Shown here: one piece after another, positions 43,706-51,895 of the stretch
Layout: each line of letters opens with the position of its first letter
How positions within the stretch are numbered: the stretch's first letter is position 1
NCBI RefSeq assembly: GCF_031551385.1
Contig: NZ_JAVBNS010000016.1
Location: forward strand, 49,956 to 113,955
Reading direction: 5' to 3'
DNA: 64,000 nucleotides
From: Anaerosporobacter sp031551385
Lineage (GTDB): Bacteria; Bacillota; Clostridia; Lachnospirales; Lachnospiraceae
Translations under genes and position numbers: made by a program
The notes under the pieces: generated by a model
Seen by the model: the letters and a program-made list of their open reading frames with translations, nothing else
What the model was told of the DNA's origin: nothing
The model's database searches: none

Positions 43706-43721
43706 AAAGGAGTTGGACATT

Positions 43722-44252
43722 ATGCGTTATATTATAAGCGGGAAAAACATTGATGTGACAGAGGGACTAAAAACAGCAGTTTACGAAAAAATCGGTAAAC
43801 TAGAAAGGTATTTCACTCCTGAAACAGAAATTCATGTAACTTTAAGCGTTGAGAAAGAAAGACAAAAAATAGAAGTAACAATTCCAATGAAAGGAAATAT
43901 AGTTCGAGCAGAGCAAGTTAGTACAGATATGTATGTATCAATTGACTTAGTTGAAGAAATCATTGAACGTCAATTGAGAAAATATAAGAATAAATTAATC
44001 GAGAAAAAACAATCAGCAATTAACTTCAATCAAGCATTTGTTGATGATGAAGAAGATTATGATGATGAAGAGATTAACATCATTCGTACAAAGAGATTTG
44101 CAGTGAAACCAATGGATGCTGAAGAAGCTTGTATTCAGATGGAATTGTTAGGACATAATTTCTTCGTATTCAGAAATGCTGAAACAGACGAAGTTAATGT
44201 TGTTTACAAAAGAAAAGGTAATACATTTGGTTTGATTGAACCTGAATGCTAA
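43722..44252 (+). CDS. hpf: Ribosome hibernation promoting factor, long form
   Basis: This 176-residue protein is the long HPF form found in Firmicutes, which pairs 70S ribosomes into inactive 100S dimers in stationary phase. The N-terminal domain starts MRYIISGKNIDVTEGLKTAV, with YEKIGKLERYF. The acidic linker is followed by the dimerising C-terminal domain: IRTKRFAVKPMDAEEACIQM and NVVYKRKGNTFGLIEPE. AAAGGAG lies nine bases before ATG 43722. A terminator and a separate secA promoter follow, so hpf is its own unit. Confidence 0.96.
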   Translation: MRYIISGKNIDVTEGLKTAVYEKIGKLERYFTPETEIHVTLSVEKERQKIEVTIPMKGNIVRAEQVSTDMYVSIDLVEEIIERQLRKYKNKLIEKKQSAINFNQAFVDDEEDYDDEEINIIRTKRFAVKPMDAEEACIQMELLGHNFFVFRNAETDEVNVVYKRKGNTFGLIEPEC

Positions 44253-44277
44253 TTATAATATTTTTATAAAGATAATG

Positions 44278-44307
44278 GAGAAGGCGCTTGCTAGTGCCTT
44301 CTCTTTT
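44278..44307 (+). terminator. Terminator of hpf
   Basis: GAGAAGGCGCT (44278-44288) pairs with AGTGCCTTCTC (44293-44303), one G-U, around TGCT, followed by four T. Confidence 0.83.
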
Positions 44308-44431
44308 AGCTTTGCAATAAGCGGAGCAAAGACTTTAAAAATAAGGAGGTTTTGATTTATTATTTCAGGAAAAAAGGGATAGAATATACGTATATATACT
44401 GTAAAAGAATGGGGAGCAATTAAAAAATTAG

Positions 44432-44460
44432 TTGAATAGTCCAAAGACTAATGTTACAAT
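44432..44460 (+). promoter_or_regulatory. Promoter of secA
   Basis: TTGAAT (44432-44437) and TACAAT (44455-44460) are 17 bases apart, 45 bases before secA. Confidence 0.65.
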
Positions 44461-44504
44461 AGAGATTAGTTTGAATATCACCAATATTATAGGAGTGAAA
44501 AATA

Positions 44505-47075
44505 ATGGGATTAATAAATAAAATGTTTGGGACACATAGTGATCGTGAATTGAAAAGGGTATATCCAATTGTTGATAAAATTGAAGCGTTAGAGCCTGAA
44601 CTTGAAAAACTTTCAGATGAGCAATTAAAGAATAGAACGAAAGAATTCAAAGCTCGATTAGAAAAAGGCGAGACACTTGATGATATATTAGTTGAGGCAT
44701 ACGCAACAGTGCGTGAAGCTTCAAAAAGAGTTTTAGGATTAAGACACTATCCTGTTCAGTTAATGGGTGGAGTAATTCTACATCAAGGAAGAATTACAGA
44801 AATGAAAACAGGTGAAGGTAAGACGTTAGTGTCTACATTACCTGCTTATTTGAATGCCTTAAAAGGTGAAGGGGTTCATATTGTAACGGTAAATGATTAC
44901 CTAGCACACCGTGATGCAGAAGAGATGGGTAAGATTCATCAATTCTTAGGTTTGTCAGTTGGTGTAGTTCTTAATAATATGACAAATGACGAGAGACGTG
45001 AGGCGTATGCATGTGATATCACATATGCAACAAACAATGAACTTGGATTTGACTATTTGAGAGATAACATGGTAATCTACAAAGAACAGCTAGTTATGCG
45101 TGGATTACACTATGCAATTATCGATGAAGTTGACTCTGTGTTAATCGATGAAGCTAGAACACCATTAATCATATCAGGGCAAAGTGGCAAATCTACAAAA
45201 CTATATGAAGCATGTGATTTATTAGCAAGACAATTAGAGCGCGGAAAAGAAAGTGCTGAATTAACAAAGATGGCTGCCATCATGAAAGAAGAAATCGAAG
45301 AAGAAGGCGACTTCGTTGTTAATGAAAAAGATAAGAATGTAAACTTAACAGAAGAAGGTGTTCATAAAGTAGAAAGATTCTTTAGTATTGAAAACCTTGC
45401 AGATCCAGAAAATCTTGAGATTCAACATAATATCATTCTTGCGTTACGTGCTCATAATTTAATGTTTAGAGATAAAGATTATGTTGTTAAAGATGACGAA
45501 GTATTAATCGTTGATGAGTTCACTGGCCGTATTATGCCAGGACGCCGTTACTCTGACGGTTTGCATCAAGCAATTGAAGCAAAAGAAAAAGTTAAGGTTA
45601 AGAGAGAAAGTAAAACACTTGCAACAATTACATTCCAGAACTTCTTTAACAAATATGAGAAGAAATCAGGTATGACAGGTACAGCCTTAACAGAGGAAAG
45701 AGAATTTAGAGATATCTATGGAATGGACGTTATTGTAGTGCCTACGAACCTTCCAGTTGCCAGAATAGATAGACAAGATGCTGTATATAAAACAAAGAAA
45801 GAAAAATTACATGCAGTAATCGAGGAGATTATCGAAAGTCATCAAAAGGGACAACCCGTGCTTGTTGGTACAATTACAATTGAATCATCAGAAGAGATTA
45901 GTGAACTTCTTAAAAAGAAGGGTATTCCACATAAAGTATTGAACGCAAAATTCCATGAACTAGAAGCAGAAATCGTTGCAGATGCTGGACAACCAGGTGT
46001 TGTTACGATTGCAACAAACATGGCAGGTCGTGGTACAGATATTAAGCTTGGTGAAGGTGTAACCGCTGTAGGTGGTCTTAAAATTATCGGTACAGAAAGA
46101 CATGAATCAAGACGTATTGATAACCAGTTAAGAGGACGTGCAGGACGTCAAGGTGATCCAGGTGAATCAAGATTTTTTATCTCACTTGAAGATGATCTTA
46201 TGCGTTTGTTCGGTTCAGAGAAGTTAATGGCGATGTTTAATTCTCTAGGTTTCCCAGATGGAGAACAGATTGAACATAAGATGTTATCAAATGCGATTGA
46301 AAAAGCACAAACAAAGATTGAAAACAATAACTTTGGAATTAGAAAGAATCTTCTTGAATACGATCAAGTTAATAATGATCAAAGAGAAATTATCTACGAA
46401 GAACGTAGAAAAGTTCTTGATGGTGAAAGTATGCGAGATGCTATCTACAAGATGGTTACAGATAATGTAGAGAAGTTTGTTAATCGTTCAATCAGTGACG
46501 ACCAGTTACCAGAAGATTGGGATTTAGAAGAATTAAACGAACTATTATTGCCAGTAATTCCAATTGAAAGAGTTGAACTATCAAAAGAAGACTTAGAAAC
46601 AATGAAGAAAGATACATTGATTCAAGAACTGAAAGAAAAAGCTGTTAAGTTATATGAAACAAAAGAAGCAGAATTCCCTGAAATGGAACAGCTTAGAGAA
46701 GTTGAGCGTGTTATCTTATTAAAGGTTATTGATAGAAAATGGATGGATCATATCGATGATATGGATCAATTACGTCAAGGAATTGGTTTACAGGCATACG
46801 GTCAAAGAGATCCACTTGTAGAATTTAAATTCATGGGATTTGAAATGTTTGATGAAATGATTGAAGCGATTTCTGAAGATACAGTTCGTGCATTGATGCA
46901 TGTAAGAATTGAGCAAAATGTAGAAAGAGAAGAAGTAGCTAAAGTTACAGGAACAAACAAAGATGATTCTGTAAAAGGACCAGTAAAACGTACTGGTAAG
47001 AAAGTTCAACCAAATGATCCATGTCCATGCGGAAGTGGAAAGAAATACAAACAATGTTGTGATAAGAATTTCTAA
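44505..47075 (+). CDS. secA: Preprotein translocase ATPase SecA
   Basis: This ATPase pushes secretory proteins through the SecYEG channel. It is 856 residues. Walker A is MKTGEGKTLVSTLPAYLNAL, Walker B/DEVD is YAIIDEVDSVLIDEARTPLI. The preprotein cross-linking domain follows, then the second nucleotide fold with NMAGRGTDIKLGEGV and QLRGRAGRQGDPG. The C-terminal zinc-binding SEC-C motif is PNDPCPCGSGKKYKQCC. Length and motifs are standard. It has its own promoter and is followed by a terminator before prfB, as in Bacillus where secA-prfB are neighbours. Confidence 0.98.
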   Translation: MGLINKMFGTHSDRELKRVYPIVDKIEALEPELEKLSDEQLKNRTKEFKARLEKGETLDDILVEAYATVREASKRVLGLRHYPVQLMGGVILHQGRITEMKTGEGKTLVSTLPAYLNALKGEGVHIVTVNDYLAHRDAEEMGKIHQFLGLSVGVVLNNMTNDERREAYACDITYATNNELGFDYLRDNMVIYKEQLVMRGLHYAIIDEVDSVLIDEARTPLIISGQSGKSTKLYEACDLLARQLERGKESAELTKMAAIMKEEIEEEGDFVVNEKDKNVNLTEEGVHKVERFFSIENLADPENLEIQHNIILALRAHNLMFRDKDYVVKDDEVLIVDEFTGRIMPGRRYSDGLHQAIEAKEKVKVKRESKTLATITFQNFFNKYEKKSGMTGTALTEEREFRDIYGMDVIVVPTNLPVARIDRQDAVYKTKKEKLHAVIEEIIESHQKGQPVLVGTITIESSEEISELLKKKGIPHKVLNAKFHELEAEIVADAGQPGVVTIATNMAGRGTDIKLGEGVTAVGGLKIIGTERHESRRIDNQLRGRAGRQGDPGESRFFISLEDDLMRLFGSEKLMAMFNSLGFPDGEQIEHKMLSNAIEKAQTKIENNNFGIRKNLLEYDQVNNDQREIIYEERRKVLDGESMRDAIYKMVTDNVEKFVNRSISDDQLPEDWDLEELNELLLPVIPIERVELSKEDLETMKKDTLIQELKEKAVKLYETKEAEFPEMEQLREVERVILLKVIDRKWMDHIDDMDQLRQGIGLQAYGQRDPLVEFKFMGFEMFDEMIEAISEDTVRALMHVRIEQNVEREEVAKVTGTNKDDSVKGPVKRTGKKVQPNDPCPCGSGKKYKQCCDKNF

Positions 47076-47096
47076 AATATTTTAACACTATAAAGA

Positions 47097-47133
47097 AAAA
47101 GGGGACGGAGAATGTAAAACGTCTCCCTTTTTT
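47097..47133 (+). terminator. Terminator between secA and prfB
   Basis: AAAGGGGACG pairs with CGTCTCCCTTT (one bulge), followed by a T run to 47133. The gap to prfB is short, so prfB may also be read by partial read-through. Confidence 0.75.
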
Positions 47134-47163
47134 AGATAATAAAGAATAGAAAGAGGTGAAATA

Positions 47164-48286
47164 GTGGTTGAATTAGATCAATACAAATATACATTAGGAA
47201 CATATGAAAAACCACTAAAAGAAGTGGGGGATTCACTTTGACTTAGCAAATAAGAAGCTAAGAGTCCAAGAGATAGAAGAGATTATGGAGAAGTCCTCCT
47301 TCTGGGAAGATGCAAAAGCATCTCAGGATTATATGAAGGAGATAAAAGAGCTGAAATCGACAATTGAGACATATGATGCATTGATGCAAGCGTATGAAGA
47401 CGTAGAAACTCTTATTATAATGGGGTATGAAGAGAGTGACCCTGAATTGGTTACAGAAGTAGAGGAAGCAATGAAGGAATTTGTTCAGGAGTTCGAAAAC
47501 TTACGTGTTGCAACATTGTTGTCAGAGGAGTATGATAAAGATAACGCAATTATTACTTTGCATGCAGGTGCGGGTGGAACAGAAAGTTGCGATTGGGCTA
47601 ATATGTTGTTTAGAATGTATCAACGATGGGCAGATAAGAAAGGCTTTACCACAGAAGTACTTGACTATTTAGATGGTGAAGAAGCTGGAGTGAAATCAGT
47701 TACATTGCAGGTAAATGGCGAAAATGCATACGGATACCTTAAATCAGAAAGAGGAGTACATCGTTTAGTACGTATTTCACCATTTAACGCGGCAGGAAAA
47801 CGCCAAACATCGTTTGTTTCGTGTGATGTAATGCCAGACATAGAAGAAGACATTGATATAGAGATCAAGGATGATGATATCAGAATTGATACATATCGTG
47901 CAAGTGGTGCTGGTGGACAACATATAAACAAAACATCATCAGCGATTCGTATTACGCATATGCCATCTGGTATTGTAGTACAGTGTCAGAATGAACGATC
48001 ACAATTTCAAAACAAAGATAAAGCGATGCAGATGTTAAAGGCGAAGCTCTATCTGTTAAGACAGCAAGAGAATATGGAAAAGGAATCTGGTATTCGTGGG
48101 GAACAGAAAGAAATTGGCTGGGGAAGTCAGATTCGTTCCTATGTAATGCAACCGTATACGATGGTAAAGGATCATAGAACAAATGAAGAAATAGGTAACG
48201 CGATTAGCGTACTTGATGGAAATATTGATCCTTTTATTAATGCATACTTGAAATGGATAAGTATGGAAAAAAATAAGGAGGAGTAA
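47164..48286 (+). CDS. prfB: Peptide chain release factor 2, with programmed +1 frameshift
   Basis: RF2 ends translation at UGA and UAA. The first 25 codons run from GTG 47164 (AGAGGTG five bases before) and stop at an in-frame TGA (47239-47241). Skipping one base after CTT (47236-47238) continues at GAC 47240 into the main frame, giving 373 residues in all. The site CTT-TGA-C with GGGGG just upstream is the classic autoregulatory RF2 slip. The joined N-terminus, MVELDQYKYTLGTYEKPLKE then VGDSLDLANKK, reads as a normal RF2. The specificity tripeptide is SPF in RISPFNAAGKRQTSF, and the catalytic motif is GAGGQHINKTSSAIRITH. Co-directed cheW follows after two bases. Confidence 0.97.
47227..47242 (+). 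other. RF2 programmed +1 frameshift site
   Basis: GGGGATTCACTTTGAC holds the G-rich anti-ribosome pairing element, the slippery CTT and the TGA stop followed by C, which is a poor termination context. When RF2 is scarce, ribosomes shift and complete RF2. Confidence 0.92.
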
Positions 48287-48288
48287 GT

Positions 48289-48756
48289 ATGGATAACTCG
48301 AAGCAGGTTATATTTAAACTAGGAGATGAAGAGTTTGGAATAGGCATTCTTTATGTTAAAGCAATTGAAAAACATATGAACATTGTGCCAATACCAAATG
48401 CACCAACGTTTATAGAAGGAATTATTAATCTTAGAGGAGATGTTATTCCGGTATATAGTTTAAGAAGGAAATTTGGACTTCCTAAAAAGGCTATAGATGA
48501 CAATACAAAATTGATTGTTACAAAATCAAACGATGTCATGATGGCATATGAAGTAGACGCTGTAAGTGAAATTGTTGAGATAAAAGAAGAGGCAATTCAC
48601 AAAACACCTACGATTATTCGTACAGAGCAAACTGCATATATTGATTATGTAGCAGATGTGAATAAACGTTTAGTTGTATTGTTAAACTTAGATGGAATAT
48701 TAAGTGAAGCAGAAAAAGGTGCAGTTGAAAAAATTATGGCAGAAGTGCAAGAATAG
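48289..48756 (+). CDS. cheW: Chemotaxis coupling protein CheW
   Basis: This 155-residue SH3-like adaptor links chemoreceptors to the CheA kinase. The family stretch is VIFKLGDEEFGIGILYVKAIEK at the N-terminus, followed by PNAPTFIEGIINLRGDVIPVY with the conserved NLRG, and VDAVSEIVEIKEEAI then YIDYVADVNKRLVVLLNLDGIL. It begins two bases after prfB stops, with AAGGAGG in the end of prfB, so it is co-transcribed. No cheA or receptor is nearby; it may serve as an extra CheW copy. Confidence 0.95.
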   Translation: MDNSKQVIFKLGDEEFGIGILYVKAIEKHMNIVPIPNAPTFIEGIINLRGDVIPVYSLRRKFGLPKKAIDDNTKLIVTKSNDVMMAYEVDAVSEIVEIKEEAIHKTPTIIRTEQTAYIDYVADVNKRLVVLLNLDGILSEAEKGAVEKIMAEVQE

Positions 48757-48771
48757 TCTAATAAAATAAAT

Positions 48772-48838
48772 AAAGATGGGGTTTTGATGTAGATTTTGGT
48801 CGCTTGCGAGAATATATATCAGAAACTCATCTTTTTTT
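48772..48838 (+). terminator. Terminator of prfB-cheW
   Basis: AAAGATGGGGTTTTGAT (48772-48788) pairs with the right arm 48818-48834, with one mismatch and two G-U pairs, around a 29-base loop; a run of seven T follows. Confidence 0.7.
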
Positions 48839-48867
48839 ATGCATTTCGGAGAATATTTATAAAAAGG

Positions 48868-48896
48868 TTGCATTCAGAAATGAAGTGTGTTAATAT
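48868..48896 (+). promoter_or_regulatory. Promoter of the ACT-hom-lysC operon
   Basis: TTGCAT (48868-48873) and TAATAT (48891-48896) are 17 bases apart, about 62 bases before the ACT gene. No T-box or attenuator peptide was seen in this leader. Confidence 0.5.
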
Positions 48897-48958
48897 CTTT
48901 CTAGGAAAAACAAGTGTATTTCCTATGCAAACACTAAAGTAGGTGAGTAGGAGCAGTT

Positions 48959-49411
48959 ATGAATAATAAGTTAAAAGAGGATAAATACTTTATTGTAAAG
49001 AAAAAAGCCGTTCCTGAAGTACTTCTCAAAGTGGTTGAAGCAAAACATTTACTGGATTCAGAAAAGGCTATTACTGTCCAAGAGGCAACCGATGCAGTTG
49101 GAATAAGTCGAAGTTCGTTTTATAAATATAAAGACGATATCTTTCCGTTTCATGATAATTCCAGAGGTAAAACAATTACATTTATGCTACAAATGGATGA
49201 TGAACCGGGGCTATTGTCACGAGTTTTAAATCTTGTTGCGGAGAATGGAGCAAATATATTGACAATACACCAGAGTATTCCGGTTAATGGGATTGCGATG
49301 GTTACAATTAGTGTGGAAGTTCTTCCATCAAGCGTAAGTTTATCTGTATTGATTGATGCAGTTGAAGAGTTAGATGGAATTCATTATTTAAAAATATTAG
49401 CTAGGGAGTGA
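48959..49411 (+). CDS. pheB: ACT domain protein, PheB/YszB-like
   Basis: This 150-residue protein has a DNA-binding-like N-terminal segment (VQEATDAVGISRSSFYKYK) followed by an ACT domain from about residue 70: TFMLQMDDEPGLLSRVLNLV, ENGANILTIHQSIPV and AMVTISVEV. ACT domains bind amino acids. In Bacillus the related gene pheB/yszB precedes hom or pheA. The next gene, hom, starts four bases after its stop, so an amino-acid-sensing role for threonine or phenylalanine metabolism is likely. The exact ligand is inferred from context only. Confidence 0.87.
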   Translation: MNNKLKEDKYFIVKKKAVPEVLLKVVEAKHLLDSEKAITVQEATDAVGISRSSFYKYKDDIFPFHDNSRGKTITFMLQMDDEPGLLSRVLNLVAENGANILTIHQSIPVNGIAMVTISVEVLPSSVSLSVLIDAVEELDGIHYLKILARE

Positions 49412-49415
49412 CAAT

Positions 49416-50630
49416 ATGATAAATATAGGTGTGTTAGGTTATGGAACAGTAGGTTCAGGTGTTATAGAGGTATTGAATACAAATCAAGAGAGCATTAATA
49501 AAAAAGCAGGAAGTGAAATTAACGTTAAATACGTATTAGACTTAAGAGATTTCCCAGAAGACCCAATTCAAGAAAAAATCGTTCATGATTACGATGTTAT
49601 TTTAAATGATCCAGATGTGCAAATTATAGCGGAAGTAATGGGTGGGGTAGAACCAGCTTACACTTTTGTTAAGAAAGCATTACAAGCAGGTAAGAGCGTA
49701 TGTACTTCTAATAAAGAATTAGTAGCAAAACATGGTGCTGAATTATTGGAACTTGCAAAGAGCAAGAATATTAACTTCTTATTTGAAGCAAGTGTTGGTG
49801 GCGGAATCCCAATTATCCGTCCATTAAATCAATCATTAACAGCAGATGAAATCGAAGAAATTACAGGAATCCTTAACGGGACAACAAACTACATCTTAAC
49901 AAAGATGAGTAAAGAAGGTCTTGCATTTGATGAAGTATTAAAGGATGCACAAGAAAAAGGATATGCAGAACGTAATCCAGAAGCAGACGTAGAAGGATAT
50001 GATGCATGTAGAAAAATTGCGATTTTATCATCGTTAGCGTTTGGTATGCAAGTGGATTATGAAGATGTTTATACAGAAGGAATTACTAAAATTACTGATG
50101 TAGATATGAAGTATGCGAAAGCATTAAATGCAAGTATTAAATTATTTGGAACAAGTAAGAAAGTAAATGATGAGGTGTTTGCTATGGTTGCGCCAATGAT
50201 GGTTAGTGAAGAACATCCATTATCAGGTGTAAACGATGTATTCAATGGAATCTTTGTAAGTGGTAATGTACTTGGTGATGTCATGTTCTATGGTCGTGGA
50301 GCTGGTAAATTACCTACAGCAAGTGCAGTAGTTGCAGATATCGTAGATGCAGCAAAACATTTTGGAACGAATATAATGACTATATGGAGTAGCAAAAAAT
50401 TAGAATTATCAGATATTAAACAAGCAGAACGTAAATTCTTTGTTCGTCTATCTGGAGATAAGAATAGCAATATCGCGAAAGTAAATGCACTTTTCGGAGA
50501 AGTTACAGATGTAGAAGAAGTGGTAGCTGGTGAATATGCATTTATCACAAACAAGATTACTGAAGGTGAATTTGCTGAGAAACAAACAGAGTTGACGAAT
50601 ATGATTAACAGAATTCGTGTTGATTTCTAA
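49416..50630 (+). CDS. hom: Homoserine dehydrogenase
   Basis: This 404-residue enzyme reduces aspartate semialdehyde to homoserine, the branch point to threonine and methionine. The NAD(P) motif is GVLGYGTVGSGVIEVL. The catalytic domain has VCTSNKELVAKHGAEL, FLFEASVGGGIPIIRPL and GILNGTTNYILTKM with KGYAERNPEADVEGYDACRK. A C-terminal ACT domain (from about residue 330: KFFVRLSGDKNSNIAKVN) provides feedback control. It lies four bases after the ACT gene. Confidence 0.96.
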   Translation: MINIGVLGYGTVGSGVIEVLNTNQESINKKAGSEINVKYVLDLRDFPEDPIQEKIVHDYDVILNDPDVQIIAEVMGGVEPAYTFVKKALQAGKSVCTSNKELVAKHGAELLELAKSKNINFLFEASVGGGIPIIRPLNQSLTADEIEEITGILNGTTNYILTKMSKEGLAFDEVLKDAQEKGYAERNPEADVEGYDACRKIAILSSLAFGMQVDYEDVYTEGITKITDVDMKYAKALNASIKLFGTSKKVNDEVFAMVAPMMVSEEHPLSGVNDVFNGIFVSGNVLGDVMFYGRGAGKLPTASAVVADIVDAAKHFGTNIMTIWSSKKLELSDIKQAERKFFVRLSGDKNSNIAKVNALFGEVTDVEEVVAGEYAFITNKITEGEFAEKQTELTNMINRIRVDF

Positions 50631-50645
50631 GAAAGGAAGAAGAAC

Positions 50646-51857
50646 ATGAAGTATATCGTAGTGCTAGGAGATGGAATGGCTGACGAACCAATTGAAGAGT
50701 TGGGAATGAAAACGCCACTTGAATATGCAAAAACACCAATGATGGATGAATTAGCAGTAAAATCAGAAATTGGTTTAGCAAAAACAATACCAGAAGGTAT
50801 GAATCCAGGAAGTGATACAGCGAACCTTGCTGTGCTTGGATACTATCCTAAGAAATATTATACAGGACGTTCGCCACTAGAAGCATTAAGCATTGGTGTG
50901 GATATGAACACAACAGATATTGCATTACGTTGCAATATTGTAACTGTTTCAGAAGACGACCTTCCTTATGAAGAAAAGACAATTATTGATCATAGTTCAA
51001 GTGAGATATCTACAGAAGACGCAACAGTTCTACTAGAAGCTGTTCGTGCGGAATTAGAAACAGATATCTACAAATACTATGTAGGAACAAGTTATAGACA
51101 TCTAACAATATGGGATAAAGGAGAGGTTGTAGATTTAACACCACCTCACGATATTCTTACTAGAGTAATTGGTGAGTATTTACCAAAAGATGAAAAACTA
51201 AAAGAAATGATGAAGAAAAGTTATGACATCTTAAATAACCATCCATTAAATGTTGAAAGAGCTAAAAAAGGCTTGAATAAAGCAAATTCAATTTGGTTCT
51301 GGGGTGCAGGAACTAGACCAGCACTTGATTCCTTTGAAGAAAAGACAGGTAAAAAGGGAGCTATGATTTCTGCAGTAGATTTATTAAAAGGAATCGCTGT
51401 TGGAGCAAGTATGGTGAATGTTGAAGTAGAAGGTGCAGATGGTACATTGCATACGAACTACGAAGGCAAAGCTCATGCAGCAGTAAAAGTATTGATGGAA
51501 GACGGTTGTGATTTCGTATACGTTCATGTAGAAGCTCCAGATGAAATGGGACACCAAGGAAGTACTACGAACAAAATCACAGCAATTGAAGCTTTAGATC
51601 AAAGAGTAATTAAAATTATCAAAGATGAAATGGATGCGACAAATGAGCCGTACAGAATGCTTATTATGCCAGATCATCCTACACCAATTCGTTGTAGAAC
51701 ACATACAAGTGACCCTGTTCCATACATTTTGTATGACAGTACTGCTGATAAGGCAGCTACATGGCATTATAACGAAAGAGAAGCAAAAGATAGTGGAAAC
51801 TATGTAGAAGAAGGATATAAGATGATTAATAAATTACTGACAGGTGAGCAGGAATAA
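50646..51857 (+). CDS. Archaeal-type phosphoglycerate mutase family, proposed homoserine kinase
   Basis: This 403-residue protein belongs to the ApgM branch of the alkaline-phosphatase superfamily. The metal site begins VVLGDGMADEPI. The nucleophile is Ser in MNPGSDTANLAVLGYYP, and later metal ligands are in HVEAPDEMGHQG and IMPDHPTPIRCRTHTSDPVPY. The family as a whole contains cofactor-independent phosphoglycerate mutases. This sub-branch has been proposed to act as homoserine kinase when thrB is missing. Here it lies between hom and lysC, 15 and 38 bases from its neighbours, with no thrB in view, which supports the homoserine-kinase reading. thrC is not in the window. Confidence 0.9.
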   Translation: MKYIVVLGDGMADEPIEELGMKTPLEYAKTPMMDELAVKSEIGLAKTIPEGMNPGSDTANLAVLGYYPKKYYTGRSPLEALSIGVDMNTTDIALRCNIVTVSEDDLPYEEKTIIDHSSSEISTEDATVLLEAVRAELETDIYKYYVGTSYRHLTIWDKGEVVDLTPPHDILTRVIGEYLPKDEKLKEMMKKSYDILNNHPLNVERAKKGLNKANSIWFWGAGTRPALDSFEEKTGKKGAMISAVDLLKGIAVGASMVNVEVEGADGTLHTNYEGKAHAAVKVLMEDGCDFVYVHVEAPDEMGHQGSTTNKITAIEALDQRVIKIIKDEMDATNEPYRMLIMPDHPTPIRCRTHTSDPVPYILYDSTADKAATWHYNEREAKDSGNYVEEGYKMINKLLTGEQE

Positions 51858-51895
51858 TCATTCTAAATATATGTTTATAATAATAGGAGGCAGTT

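Noticed and set aside
43002..43721. A true chromosomal origin in the gap before hpf
   Set aside because: DnaA boxes are present, but no dnaA, dnaN, rpmH or gyrase gene is in the window, so the call is kept as a DnaA-box cluster.
47239..47241. prfB as a broken gene or sequencing error
   Set aside because: The TGA lies in the standard RF2 programmed frameshift context with conserved flanking protein on both sides.
48839..48958. T-box or attenuator before the threonine operon
   Set aside because: No T-box sequence, leader peptide or terminator is present between the promoter and the ACT gene.
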